Source: Bacteroidota bacterium (GTDB lineage Bacteria > Bacteroidota > Ignavibacteria > Kapaibacteriales > UBA2268). Taken from it: a stretch of DNA of 38,311 bases. Below the pieces are notes generated by a model. The model was not told the DNA's origin and made no database searches. It saw nothing but the letters and a program-made list of their open reading frames with translations. The translations under genes were made by a program, and so were the position numbers. Below are positions 1-8,068 of the stretch, in pieces. Location of the stretch: contig JAKAKE010000085.1 in assembly GCA_021824625.1 (NCBI GenBank), positions 1 through 38,311 of the forward strand. The letters run 5' to 3'. The first letter of the stretch is position 1, and each line of letters opens with the position of its first letter.

Positions 1-411
1 AGTTGAACATCTGTAACAAAGAATGACAAATTATGATAACAACTCCAGAGGAGTTGAACGTCTGTAAAAAGATATAACTGAAAATAATGCCAACTCCAGA
101 GGAGTTGAACGTCTGTAACAAAGAATTACAAATTATGTAACAACTCCAGAGGAGTTGAACGTCTGTAACAAAACAAAACTGAAATTAACCACAACTCCAT
201 AGGAGTTGAACATCTGTAACAAGATATAACTGAAAATAGTGCCAACTCCAGAGGAGTTGAACGTCTGTAACAAAGAATGATTAAGTTAGATAACAACTCC
301 AGAGGAGTTGAACGTCTGTAAAAAGATATAACTGAAAATAATGCCAACTCCAGAGGAGTTGAACGTCTGTAAAAAAGAATGACAAATTATGAAACAACTC
401 CATAGGAGTTG
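1..411. repeat. Left tandem palindrome array (about 51-bp period)
   Basis: Eight copies of a 17-nt perfect palindrome, CAACTCC-AGA/ATA-GGAGTTG, start at 40, 91, 141, 192, 243, 294, 345 and 395, plus a truncated copy at 1-5. The period is 50 or 51 bp. Each palindrome is followed on the plus strand by AACRTCTGTAA and then about 22 nt of AT-rich filler. Two main filler types recur (one containing gatataactgaaaata, one containing gaatgacaaattatg), suggesting a higher-order unit of about 101 bp. The array continues off the window's left edge. An open frame on the minus strand here exists only because most units are a multiple of three; I do not regard it as a gene. Confidence 0.93.
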
Positions 412-446
412 AACGTCTGTAATTTCAAAATAATACAGGTTGACTT

Positions 447-920
447 ATGGCAAACACATATACCCAGATTTTTATCCATCTTATAATTGTTGTAAAAAAC
501 CGTGATAATATATTGTCTCAATCCTTCAAACATGATGTTTTCAAATATATTACCGGTATAATCCAAAAACGAGGTCATAAATTATTAATAATTAACGGAA
601 TGACCGACCACGTCCATGTCTTTATCGGTTTTAATCCGGATGATTCACTATCAGAATTAGTGAAAGAAATAAAAAGATGCTCTACAAATTATATTAACGA
701 AAAAAAATTCCTAAAAGGACATTTCAGTTGGCAGAATGGTTATGCGGCTTTTTCATATTCAAAATCCCAAATAAAAAAAGTAGTTCAATATATTGAGAAT
801 CAGGAAATACATCATAAAAAGAAAACTTTTAAGGATGAGTATATCGAGTTGCTGAAGAAGTTTGAAGTAAAGTATGATAGTAAGTACCTCTTTGCAGAAG
901 TAGTCTATGATAAAGTATAA
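447..920 (+). CDS. tnpA: IS200/IS605-type Y1 (HUH) transposase TnpA
   Basis: A 157-residue protein of the Transposase_17 / Y1 family, single-strand DNA transposases that cut and rejoin through a phosphotyrosine and recognise hairpins at the element ends. The HUH motif is visible as TDHVHVFIG (His55, His57), and the likely nucleophile is Tyr115 in QYIENQ. The length is full for a stand-alone TnpA and there is no frameshift. It starts at ATG 447 with a weak AGGTTG upstream. The gene lies alone between two arrays of palindromes that are in opposite orientation to each other, as expected if these hairpins are its ends or amplified derivatives of them. No TnpB/IscB partner is present. The arrangement also recalls REP-associated tyrosine transposases (RAYTs). 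Family assignment is firm; the link to the arrays is inference. Confidence 0.9.
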   Translation: MANTYTQIFIHLIIVVKNRDNILSQSFKHDVFKYITGIIQKRGHKLLIINGMTDHVHVFIGFNPDDSLSELVKEIKRCSTNYINEKKFLKGHFSWQNGYAAFSYSKSQIKKVVQYIENQEIHHKKKTFKDEYIELLKKFEVKYDSKYLFAEVVYDKV

Positions 921-924
921 CGTT

Positions 925-1408
925 CAACTCCTACGGAGTTGGATTTATGGTAAGTAATAGAATGTTACATACGTTCAACTGCTACGCAGTTGGTCTCATG
1001 TTTCAGATTCAGATTGTTACAGACGTTCAACTGCTACGCAGTTGGCCTCATGTTTCAGATTTAGATTGTTACAGACGTTCAACTGCTACGCAGTTGGCCT
1101 CATGTTTCAGATTCAGATTGTTACAGACGTTCAACTGCTACGCAGTTGGCCTCATGTTTCAGATTTAGAATGTTACAGACGTTCAACTGCTACGCAGTTG
1201 GTCTCATGTTTCAGATTTAGATTCTTACAGACGTTCAACTGCTACGCAGTTGGCCTCATGTTTCAGATTTAGATTCTTATAGACGTTCAACTGCTATGCA
1301 GTTGGTCTCATGTGTCAGATTTAGATTCTTACAGACGTTCAACTGCTACGCAGTTGGCCTCATGTTTCAGATTTAGATTCTTACAGATGTTCAACTCCAT
1401 AGGAGTTG
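925..1408. repeat. Right tandem palindrome array (52-bp period)
   Basis: Ten 17-nt palindromes start at 925, 976, 1028, 1080, 1132, 1184, 1236, 1288, 1340 and 1392; apart from the first step (51), the period is exactly 52 bp. The inner units are CAACTGC-TAC-GCAGTTG (loop TAT at 1288). The first (925) and last (1392) have the CTCC/GGAG stem of the left array. Each is preceded by the reverse complement of the left array's flank (ttacagacgtt), so the two arrays are inverted relative to each other around tnpA. Intervening sequence (cctcatgtttcagatttagatt) is nearly identical in all units. The last unit abuts the dsrD terminator. Confidence 0.94.
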
Positions 1409-1411
1409 TAT

Positions 1412-1448
1412 AAAAAAAAAGCGGATGAACAAAAAAGCTCACCCGCTT
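1412..1448 (-). terminator. Intrinsic terminator of the dsrABD operon
   Basis: Read on the minus strand, an 11-bp stem (AAGCGGGTGAG with TTCATCCGCTT, two G-T wobbles) is followed by a run of nine T. It lies about 20 bp past the dsrD stop codon and directly before the right palindrome array, so it separates the dsr operon from the mobile element. Confidence 0.85.
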
Positions 1449-1467
1449 CTCTATCACTAATATAAGG

Positions 1468-1716
1468 TCAGTTAGCCGCACCCTCGACATGAGGGACTTC
1501 GATATAACTGCCGCCGAAATAAGTATAAACAAGTCTGCCGTTGTTTACCAATTCCTTGATAGCATCTTTGCAAAGTTGTTTATCCACCTTGTCCTCGCCG
1601 AACATTTCAATGCTTGCTTTTTGCAAGTCAGTCGCTTTCCATTTCTTCATCCCCATCGTATCCTTCACCATTTTATACATAGCATCAGCGAGTTCCAGTA
1701 CAGGTATCTGAGCCAT
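1468..1716 (-). CDS. dsrD: DsrD, dissimilatory sulfite reductase accessory protein
   Basis: An 82-residue protein matching the DsrD family, a small winged-helix protein encoded just after dsrB in sulfate and sulfite reducers. It has been described as an activator of DsrAB rather than a catalytic subunit. Recognisable stretches are MKKWKATDLQKA and GRLVYTYFGGSYIEVP; length agrees with the usual size of about 80 residues. The start is set by a strong AGGAGG about 8 nt before ATG 1716, only 16 bp after dsrB. It is the last gene of dsrA-dsrB-dsrD and is followed by a terminator. Its presence argues for reductive rather than oxidative use of Dsr, since most sulfur oxidisers lack dsrD. Confidence 0.93.
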   Translation of the reverse strand: MAQIPVLELADAMYKMVKDTMGMKKWKATDLQKASIEMFGEDKVDKQLCKDAIKELVNNGRLVYTYFGGSYIEVPHVEGAAN

Positions 1717-1732
1717 TTCAGCCTCCTATGAA

Positions 1733-2815
1733 TTAATATGTTAAATGAGCAGAACGCTTGTATGAAAGTCCTGCATACTTAAAGTCGTCTATGTGTTCTT
1801 TTTTAAATTCGATTCCGGACATCCTGAAGAACTTGGGCCAGCCTATTCTTTCAATCCATTCACCCATTCTTTCGTGCTTATGTGCGTTCTTTGCCCAAAG
1901 CTCCACGAGATTCCTAATTGCATCCGTAACTTCGGGCCAGCGTGGCGGATTATTTGGAATGAAAGGAATCGCAAGTTTCGAGAACATTGGTTCATGCCTT
2001 GCGTTCGATACCTTGCCGCCAATCCAAATCGAAATACCGTCATTAATTGGATTTGCTATCGGTAATGCCGGACAAACTGTGAAGCAGTTTGCACAGTACA
2101 TACATTTATCTTCTAAGATTTCCACACCCTGCTTGCCGTCATAAACCGCGGGCCTGATAGCCGCAGTGGGACATGATGCAATCACATTAGGAACTTCGCA
2201 CATTTTCGGTAAGTTTTCTTTGTCAATCTTTGGCGGACGCCTGTGAATACCAAGTATTGCTATGTCCGAACAATGAACAGCACCGCACATATTCAAACAA
2301 CATGCGAGAGCTATTCTCAGCTTACCGGGGAGTACCATTGTTTTGAAATAATCAATACACTCGTCCATCACTGCTTTTACGATACCCGAAGCATCTGTAG
2401 CAGCAGAGTGGCAGTGAATCCAGCCCTGGGTATGCACGATACTTGTGATTGAATTACCAGTGCCGCCGACGGGATGTCCTAAAGCATTCAATTCTGCTAT
2501 CAGCGGTTCAATGTTTCCTTCTTTGGTTAATAAAAACTCAACGTTGTGGCGTGAGGTAAACCTTAAAAAACCGTCACAGTACTTATCAGCCAATTCAGCA
2601 TATTTTCTGATTTTAACTGTGCTGAGCAATCTCGGTGAACCTGCCCTGACCGTAAATAATTTTGCCCCATTGTCCGCAACATGCATCAGCACGCCGGGAC
2701 GAGGAATTTCATGGTATTTCCATTTACCGTAATTCTCCTTGATAATCGGGGGCAGAAACTTGGAATAATGAGGCGGTCCAATGTCCGTTTTTCTTTGAAG
2801 CACTTCTTCTGCCAT
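1733..2815 (-). CDS. dsrB: Dissimilatory sulfite reductase beta subunit DsrB
   Basis: The 360-residue beta subunit of the siroheme/[4Fe-4S] enzyme DsrAB, which reduces sulfite with DsrC as sulfur acceptor in the cytoplasm. Landmarks are [14 protein letters not shown] (Cys135), [13 protein letters not shown] (Cys172-182, cofactor-binding cysteines), [12 protein letters not shown] (Cys215) and an inserted ferredoxin domain with [12 protein letters not shown] (Cys238, 241, 244, 248). Length is normal for DsrB. It lies 48 bp downstream of dsrA and 16 bp upstream of dsrD, so it is very likely co-transcribed. No truncation or frameshift is seen. Confidence 0.97.
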   Translation of the reverse strand: MAEEVLQRKTDIGPPHYSKFLPPIIKENYGKWKYHEIPRPGVLMHVADNGAKLFTVRAGSPRLLSTVKIRKYAELADKYCDGFLRFTSRHNVEFLLTKEGNIEPLIAELNALGHPVGGTGNSITSIVHTQGWIHCHSAATDASGIVKAVMDECIDYFKTMVLPGKLRIALACCLNMCGAVHCSDIAILGIHRRPPKIDKENLPKMCEVPNVIASCPTAAIRPAVYDGKQGVEILEDKCMYCANCFTVCPALPIANPINDGISIWIGGKVSNARHEPMFSKLAIPFIPNNPPRWPEVTDAIRNLVELWAKNAHKHERMGEWIERIGWPKFFRMSGIEFKKEHIDDFKYAGLSYKRSAHLTY

Positions 2816-2863
2816 TTTTATTTTCCTTTATTTATTTATAAAATTTTGTTCTTTAATTATAAA

Positions 2864-4075
2864 TTATTTTGTTACTTCTTCACCTTCTTCGAAGTATTCT
2901 TCGTAGAATATGTATGGATTTTCCCTCGGATGAGCCACCATTTCGGCCTGTGGCTCGAGTCCGACAGCATCGAGGAAATTGCCCATGCCGACTCTCTGGA
3001 TGAATTCGCCGATTCTTTCTCTGTTCTTACCATCCTCGCACCAGAGGTCCCACATGTTCTCGATAAGCTCCCAAAGCTCAGATTCTTCGAATGGCTCTTC
3101 AAACTTAATGAATGGAACCATTACGGAAGAGAGTAATGCTCCTTCAACGATGGGTGCTTTTGAACCGACCAGCACTACTGCCCCTCTGTCTTTTCCGGGT
3201 GCCAGTGCTTTCGGCATTACATTTATACAGTGCATGCAGTGGCGGCAGCTGCCGTTGTCAATATCCAATTTTTTCCCGTCCCATTCAATGCACTTGCCTG
3301 GGCACATCATCGCAATCTCTTTTACAATGTCTGTACCATTATCAGCATATTCCCTTACTTTAGCCATATCGACCTGGATTTCATCCCTCCATGTTCCTAT
3401 GATAGATATATCTGCACGTGCAATGGATGCAACGCAGTCATTGGGGCAGCCCGACATTTTGAATTTCATTTTATATGGAAAAGCGGGCCTGTGCAATTCA
3501 TCCTGAAACTTGTTTGTAATGAAATGTGTCAAAGCCATTGTATCGTAGCAAGCCCATTCGCATCTTGCCTTGCCGCAGCAACAGCTTGGAGTTCTAACAT
3601 CGGAACCCGAACCGCCGAGGTCGAATCCTGCATTTGTTAGTTTATTGAAAACCGGTTCCAAGTCTTCCGTCCTTGTACCAAGAAATACAATATCGCCTGT
3701 CGAGCCGTGCATATTCGTTAACCCCGAACCATGTGCATCCCAAATGTCGCAAAGAGTCCTGAGCGCTTCGGATGTATAGAACCATCCCGAAGGTTGATTA
3801 ACACGCATTGTGTGGAAATGAGAAATACTCGGAAATTTTTCGGACAGGTCGGTATATCTTCCTATCACACCGCCTCCGTAACCCATTACCCCAACGATAC
3901 CGCCATGTTTCCAGTGTCCCTTCTTTTCAGTGTAGGACTGTTCGAGTAGTCCCAGAAGGTCATTTGCCATCGGATTTGTTTCGGCTGACGATTTAATCTC
4001 TTTGACGAAACTCGGCCATTCGCCCTTTTCAAGTTCATCCAGCAGCGGGGTTGCATACTTTTTGTCAACTGCCAT
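2864..4075 (-). CDS. dsrA: Dissimilatory sulfite reductase alpha subunit DsrA
   Basis: The 403-residue alpha subunit of DsrAB. Siroheme/[4Fe-4S] ligand motifs are visible as [13 protein letters not shown] (C-x5-C within residues 165-176) and MSGCPNDC (Cys210-x3-Cys214). The inserted ferredoxin domain has MCPGKC (Cys258, 262) and SCRHCMHC (Cys277, 280, 283). The N-terminal substrate region contains [19 protein letters not shown]. The start at ATG 4075 follows an AGGGAG. It is the first gene of dsrA-dsrB-dsrD. The upstream 330 bp hold a terminator of the preceding gene, so the operon should have its own promoter. All key cysteines are intact. Confidence 0.97.
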   Translation of the reverse strand: MAVDKKYATPLLDELEKGEWPSFVKEIKSSAETNPMANDLLGLLEQSYTEKKGHWKHGGIVGVMGYGGGVIGRYTDLSEKFPSISHFHTMRVNQPSGWFYTSEALRTLCDIWDAHGSGLTNMHGSTGDIVFLGTRTEDLEPVFNKLTNAGFDLGGSGSDVRTPSCCCGKARCEWACYDTMALTHFITNKFQDELHRPAFPYKMKFKMSGCPNDCVASIARADISIIGTWRDEIQVDMAKVREYADNGTDIVKEIAMMCPGKCIEWDGKKLDIDNGSCRHCMHCINVMPKALAPGKDRGAVVLVGSKAPIVEGALLSSVMVPFIKFEEPFEESELWELIENMWDLWCEDGKNRERIGEFIQRVGMGNFLDAVGLEPQAEMVAHPRENPYIFYEEYFEEGEEVTK

Positions 4076-4404
4076 TTTAACTCCCTAAATTTGTTAAATA
4101 TCTTTTTATTATTTTTGGTTAAATCTATTTATTTAATCAATTCATTCTACTTAAAAATTGTGAGGATGGAAATCATTAAAAAAATTACTGTTTATTTATC
4201 CTTCATCACTTAACTAATTGTAAATTACTCTATTGCTTATTTTGTTGCTACTCAAATTATTTGTTTGTAATTGCACTGTTGCAGTGATAGTAGGAAAGAA
4301 AAAAATTAGTAACAAGTTGACTATAAAATAAAAAAAATAAAAAAAAACACCAATCTTTCAGAATTGGTGTTCATTACATTGATATTAATATTTATTCAAT
4401 TAAA
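4076..4404. other. Intergenic region upstream of dsrA
   Basis: About 330 bp of AT-rich DNA between dsrA and the LEA-like lipoprotein gene, both on the minus strand. It contains the terminator at 4328-4371 and, towards dsrA, presumably the dsrABD promoter. I could not pick out a convincing promoter consensus or a repressor palindrome. No coding sequence is supported here. Confidence 0.6.
4328..4371 (-). terminator. Intrinsic terminator after the LEA-like lipoprotein gene
   Basis: A perfect 9-bp stem (AACACCAAT at 4346-4354, ATTGGTGTT at 4363-4371, 8-nt loop) is followed, read on the minus strand, by a long T-rich tract. It lies about 30 bp after the stop codon at 4405. Confidence 0.85.
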
Positions 4405-5040
4405 TTAATTTGTGAATTCCTTATCAACTATCGTCAGCCTGCCCGGATAGCTTATAGGCCCAAACGGTGTTGTTACCGTTGGACGAGCATCGAGTTTCAA
4501 TCTTGTAGGACTGCCTCCGATACCACCTATGTTTAATGCAAGGTTAATTACTTTATCATAACCCTGCCTGCCGAAAAATTCATACAGGTCAAGGCCCATT
4601 GACAAAGGAATAATGGTTGATTGTCCTGTTCCGGGAACTGTGACATCATTAGCAATGTTGCCGTTAATAGTCTTAACATCGTCAATATACAAATTCCAGT
4701 CAAAATCAGTAATGGTTGCATTTGCCTGTCTGGAGCCTTTAGTTTTCCCGTCATTCGGATTTTGTGCGGCGACATTAAGAACAAATTCAGCAGGAAACTT
4801 TTTTGTCGCAAATGCCTGTGTAAGCTTTAAACCATCCATCATAGAAAAATCATTTATAGACTTCTTATTTGTTACATCAATGCCTGCAACTCTAAATCCG
4901 TTCACGTTTTCAAGCTTGAACTTTAGTTTCTGAATATCGGCAAGTGTCTGTGATATTTCCCTGATTGTACTGCAGCTTTGAATAATAATTAATGATATTA
5001 AAATAATTGCAGAAGCCGTCAAATAATAAAATTTCTTCAT
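4405..5040 (-). CDS. Lipoprotein with LEA14-like domain
   Basis: A 211-residue predicted lipoprotein. The N-terminus (MKKFYYLTASAIILISLIII) is a signal peptide ending in a lipobox-like IIIQSC, so Cys23 would be lipidated. The rest (AGIDVTNKKSIND, FVLNVAAQNPND, FDWNLYIDDVKTINGNI, then a C-terminal FGPISYPGRLTI) resembles the LEA14/water-stress beta-sandwich fold found in many bacterial lipoproteins. An in-frame ATG 12 nt upstream (5052) is possible, but the GAGG it overlaps fits better as the ribosome binding site of ATG 5040. It sits between dsrA and a receiver protein with its own terminator. Its role in sulfur metabolism, if any, is unknown. Confidence 0.75.
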   Translation of the reverse strand: MKKFYYLTASAIILISLIIIQSCSTIREISQTLADIQKLKFKLENVNGFRVAGIDVTNKKSINDFSMMDGLKLTQAFATKKFPAEFVLNVAAQNPNDGKTKGSRQANATITDFDWNLYIDDVKTINGNIANDVTVPGTGQSTIIPLSMGLDLYEFFGRQGYDKVINLALNIGGIGGSPTRLKLDARPTVTTPFGPISYPGRLTIVDKEFTN

Positions 5041-5101
5041 TTTATACCTCATAATTAATAATTGTTTTCATAATTGTCGGATAAACCTTGATTATAGTAT
5101 A

Positions 5102-5128
5102 AAAAAACCCACGTAAAATTCGCGGGTT
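5102..5128 (-). terminator. Intrinsic terminator after the receiver-protein gene
   Basis: The 8-bp stem AACCCGCG/CGTGGGTT (one G-T wobble, 7-nt loop; arms 5106-5113 and 5121-5128) is followed on the minus strand by TTTTTTATA. It lies between the receiver protein and the lipoprotein gene, which suggests they are separate transcripts. Confidence 0.8.
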
Positions 5129-5174
5129 AAATTATTTTTCAAATATTCGTTCAAATGAATAGAAAATTTTAATG

Positions 5175-5663
5175 TTAAATAACACCTTCTTTTCTCAGTA
5201 TATCATCAATAGTCATTCCGGAAACATTTAATGAACCTTCGATTACTTTTTCAAGAGTTTTAATCATAGCACTGGATTTCTGCTGTTCCAGGTTAAAATT
5301 TGAGAGTAATTTCACTTTTGCTATAAGCAACTTTTCTTCTATTGGCTTACTTAAGAAATCATCGGCTCCGGCTTCAATTGATTTAATCTGATTTGCAACG
5401 TCGTTTAGGGCTGTAACAATAACAACCGGTACGTGTCTTGTTTCAGACATCTCTTTCAATTTCTTAACTGTTTCATAACCATCCAACCTGGGCATCATTA
5501 CGTCGAGTACGATTGCATCAGGTAATTTCTGCTCAACCTTTTCCAGGCAGTCTATCCCGTCATAAGCTTCAACTGCATCATAACCGCTTGCTTCGAGGTA
5601 TCTGCGTAGCAATTTGGTAGTAATCCTATTATCGTCAACAACAAGAATAAAAGGTTTTTTCAT
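5175..5663 (-). CDS. Stand-alone response regulator receiver protein
   Basis: A 162-residue protein with one CheY-like receiver domain (residues about 5-120) and a short C-terminal helical tail without a recognisable DNA-binding or enzymatic domain. Key residues are Asp10/Asp11, the phosphoacceptor Asp54 (VLDVMMP), Thr84 and Lys106 (LSKP). The tail ends with MTIDDILRKEGVI. It lies on the dsr strand, transcriptionally isolated by a terminator. The nearest kinase in the window is the cysteine-rich PAS kinase at about 15.3-16.7 kb, which could be its partner; that is inference. No output domain means it probably acts by protein-protein interaction. Confidence 0.9.
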   Translation of the reverse strand: MKKPFILVVDDNRITTKLLRRYLEASGYDAVEAYDGIDCLEKVEQKLPDAIVLDVMMPRLDGYETVKKLKEMSETRHVPVVIVTALNDVANQIKSIEAGADDFLSKPIEEKLLIAKVKLLSNFNLEQQKSSAMIKTLEKVIEGSLNVSGMTIDDILRKEGVI

Positions 5664-6275
5664 ATTTTTTCCTTTTAAACCAAATAATTAGTAATTCTTT
5701 CTCATAATGAGAAATTCAATATAATATATAACATTTGTAAAAACAAACATTCATATAATATTATTTTTACAAAATAAAGGAAAAATTGATAATTAAAAAA
5801 TTTGAATAGATAAAATTGTCTTAACCGCAGATTAAACGGATTAACAGATTTCACAGATTATAAAACACCATACAGTCTAAAGTATAGAGTCTAATAGCCT
5901 AATTTTTTAATTGTCGTCTGAAAAACAATAAAAGAATAGAACACTGATATCACAGATGTAACGAATAAACACAGATTTGTGAAAATCAGTCTGATCAGTG
6001 ACATCAGTGTTCCATTAATAAAAGCTACTGTCTAAACAGCCACTTTTTAAATGCTGAGTGTTGAGTTGGAATAGTAGTTGTATTGCTTTTCGAACTTTGC
6101 GTTTTCCTTGCGGTTTTTGCGTGAAATATTAATTTTATTATAATTTCCTCTGAGGAACTCTGTGAAAAACTCTGCGAAACTCAGTGAAACTTATTTTGAT
6201 TAAGTCTAATTTTTTGACACAGAGTTCAATTTTATAATAAAAATATTATTATTGAAAATTTCGTCATTCCAATTA
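5664..6275. other. Gene-free region with decayed repeats
   Basis: About 610 bp without a credible gene. It contains degenerate dispersed repeats: a cagattaa/cagatttcacagatt-rich patch near 5825-5860, a 74-bp element with terminal inverted repeats at 5939-6012, and a gcgaactttgcgtttt...gcggtttttgcgtgaaata patch near 6090-6128 that resembles one at 18516-18554. No stable ORF with a ribosome binding site is seen. Confidence 0.7.
5939..6012. repeat. 74-bp palindromic element with 15-bp inverted ends
   Basis: GAACACTGATATCAC at 5939-5953 and GTGACATCAGTGTTC at 5998-6012 are inverted copies matching at 14 of 15 positions. The interior contains further near-palindromic sequence (cagtctgatcagtg). 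The structure resembles a small non-autonomous repeat or MITE-like element; no target duplication was clear to me. Confidence 0.65.
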
Positions 6276-6539
6276 ATGAATACAAAAAATAAGAAGATTT
6301 TAAAGAAAATATTTGAAGTGCCAACACGTTCTGATATTGAATGGAGAGAGGTTGAAACATTATTACGTTCTTTAGGAGCAGATATATCCGAAGGTCGAGG
6401 TTCAAGAGTTAGAATTGCTCTATATAAAGTAAGAGCTGTTTTTCATCGTTCTCATCCAAAGAAGGAATCAGACAAAGGAACTATATCATCATTAAAAAGA
6501 TTTTTAATTGAAGCAGGAGTTCATGATGTTGACATATAA
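6276..6539 (+). CDS. hicA: HicA family toxin (mRNA interferase)
   Basis: An 87-residue protein of the HicA family, small dsRBD-fold mRNA-cleaving toxins of type II toxin-antitoxin systems. Diagnostic stretches are WREVETLLRSLGA, EGRGSRVRIAL, VRAVFHRSHPKKE and SSLKRFLIEAGV. This subtype has GSR where others have GSH, with the histidine supplied in FHRSHP. I prefer ATG 6276; a TTG at 6252 could extend it by eight residues but has no better ribosome binding site. It overlaps hicB by 14 bp in the typical toxin-first order. It lies on the opposite strand to the dsr genes, inserted between dsrP and the receiver gene, which suggests acquisition. Confidence 0.88.
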   Translation: MNTKNKKILKKIFEVPTRSDIEWREVETLLRSLGADISEGRGSRVRIALYKVRAVFHRSHPKKESDKGTISSLKRFLIEAGVHDVDI

Positions 6540-6852
6540 AGACTATATAGCGAAAATTAATTTCGATGAAAATGAAAATATTTTTCATGGTGAAATCATC
6601 AACCTAAAGGATGTAATCACATTTCAGGGTAGTTCAGTTGATGAATTGAAAAAAGCGTTCATAGAATCTGTTGACGACTATCTGGAATTTTGCCGAATAA
6701 GAAATGAAAAACCTGACACTCCATTAAACGGTTATGTTTCACTTCAAATACCACTTGAAACACAGAGAAAATTAATAGAAGCAGCGAAAAGGACAGGAAA
6801 AGATTTTGATATTTGGGCAGTTGAGACATTGCAGAAACATGCTATCGTATAG
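6526..6852 (+). CDS. hicB: HicB family antitoxin
   Basis: A 108-residue antitoxin that would neutralise HicA and probably autoregulate the pair. The N-terminal half is the degenerate RNase H-like HicB fold (YIAKINFDENENIFHGEI, SVDELKKAFIESVDDYLEFC). The C-terminal end (YVSLQIPLETQRKLIEAA) looks like a ribbon-helix-helix DNA-binding segment. GGAG at 6516-6519 sits 6 nt before ATG 6526; ATG 6523 and an upstream TTG 6508 are alternatives. It is translationally coupled to hicA through the overlap. Confidence 0.88.
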   Translation: MLTYKDYIAKINFDENENIFHGEIINLKDVITFQGSSVDELKKAFIESVDDYLEFCRIRNEKPDTPLNGYVSLQIPLETQRKLIEAAKRTGKDFDIWAVETLQKHAIV

Positions 6853-6856
6853 AATC

Positions 6857-6880
6857 AGGGGTAATTCTTGAATTACCCCT
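6857..6880. terminator. Hairpin between convergent hicB and dsrP
   Basis: A perfect 10-bp stem, AGGGGTAATT and AATTACCCCT, with a CTTG loop. It lies 5 bp after hicB and 14 bp from the dsrP stop. The plus-strand side is followed by an AT-rich tract (acataattttatt) rather than a clean T run, so it is a likely but not ideal terminator that could serve both directions. Confidence 0.6.
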
Positions 6881-6894
6881 ACATAATTTTATTA

Positions 6895-8055
6895 TTATGT
6901 TGTTTTCAACATTCTCCTTACCGATAATGCTACTTTGTACAGCACTGTAACAATCAACAAACCTACAGCATATATGGAAACAGAAATAGTTGCTTCAACC
7001 CATGTAGGCCAATAATCAGGCACATAACCCAAAGGTGAAGGGATGAATCCCGTTACAACCATTCCCAATCCTTTATCAATCCATATTGACAAAAACACTG
7101 TGATTGCGGCTATGGACAATAACTTTTCATTCTTCCTGTATTTTGGAATCAATAACAGTATCAAAGAAATTATTGCAAATGCAGTGGATAACCACATCCA
7201 GGGAACCAGCCTGTAATTGCCGTCAAGACCGAAATAAAGAAACTGAAAATGCCTTGCATGGTCAGGTATTCCGCTGTAAAGTCCTGTGAATATTTCCATA
7301 AGCAAAAAGAAAATATTCAAAAGCATTGCATAAGTTGTGATGATTGCGAGTTTCTGAATCGGCTCGCTTCCCACATCAAACTTTGTCATTTTTCTTAGCA
7401 AAAGGCAGAGTAAAATCAATAATGCCGGACCCGCAGAAAATGCTGTTGCTAAAAACCTCGGAGCCATCACTGCCGAAAGCCAGAATGGACGTGCCGCCAA
7501 GCCCTGATATAAAAACGCAGTAACAGTGTGAATGCTCACTGCCCACGGAATTGATAAAATCACAACTGGTTTCAACCATTTCGGAGGTGCTATTCCTTTC
7601 TTCTCGCTGTCGAGAGTATATCTGCTTATTATCACATTCAGAACAAGGTAACCTCCAAGCGACACTGAATCCCAAAACATAGGTGAATTTGGCGATGGAT
7701 AAAGAAATACATTAACAATTCTCAGAGGTTGTCCCATGTCAACGAAAATAAAAAGCATACACATAATAACAGCACCGATTGCAAGAAATTCTCCGAGTAT
7801 TGTGATTTTCCCAAAACTCTTGTAATGATGAACATAATAGGGCAACACAACCATCACGGCAGATGCCGCCACACCAACAAGAAACGTGAATTGAGCAATA
7901 TAAAATCCCCATGTAACATCACGGCTCATGCCGGTTACGCCCAAACCTTGATTAAATTGATACATGTATGCAAGTACGCCACAGCCAATTAATATGAGCA
8001 GAAAAATCACCCAAGCCCAATATTTTTTACTACCTGAAAAAGCCAGTTCTAACAT
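6895..8055 (-). CDS. dsrP: DsrP, NrfD-family membrane subunit of DsrMKJOP
   Basis: A 386-residue polytopic membrane protein of the NrfD/PsrC family with about ten hydrophobic segments. It exchanges electrons with the quinone pool for the DsrMKJOP complex. Recognisable regions are VTWGFYIAQFTFLVGVAASA, FIFVDMGQPLRIVNVF, MFWDSVSLGGYLVLN and PWAVSIHTVTAFLYQGLAARPFW. Its start follows GGAG and is 13 bp after dsrO. It is the last gene of dsrMKJOP, ending against the convergent hicAB pair. Confidence 0.95.
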   Translation of the reverse strand: MLELAFSGSKKYWAWVIFLLILIGCGVLAYMYQFNQGLGVTGMSRDVTWGFYIAQFTFLVGVAASAVMVVLPYYVHHYKSFGKITILGEFLAIGAVIMCMLFIFVDMGQPLRIVNVFLYPSPNSPMFWDSVSLGGYLVLNVIISRYTLDSEKKGIAPPKWLKPVVILSIPWAVSIHTVTAFLYQGLAARPFWLSAVMAPRFLATAFSAGPALLILLCLLLRKMTKFDVGSEPIQKLAIITTYAMLLNIFFLLMEIFTGLYSGIPDHARHFQFLYFGLDGNYRLVPWMWLSTAFAIISLILLLIPKYRKNEKLLSIAAITVFLSIWIDKGLGMVVTGFIPSPLGYVPDYWPTWVEATISVSIYAVGLLIVTVLYKVALSVRRMLKTT

Positions 8056-8068
8056 AGTTCCTTCTCCC

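Noticed and set aside
1-411. CRISPR-like array: regular 50-51-bp period with a conserved block of about 28 nt.
   Set aside because: The 'spacers' recur in two main types instead of being unique, the right-hand array has almost identical spacers, the repeat is a short perfect palindrome, and there are no cas genes. A Y1 transposase explains it better.
126-1272. Small open frames of about 73-76 codons with repeats such as CYRRSTPLEL or TFNCYAVGLMFQ.
   Set aside because: They are translations of the tandem palindromic repeats, have no ribosome binding site and no homology that I recognise, and occur only because the repeats lack stops in some frames.
1329-1532. A 67-codon minus-strand frame overlapping the end of dsrD and its terminator.
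   Set aside because: It overlaps dsrD in another frame, runs through the terminator and into the repeats, and has no ribosome site.
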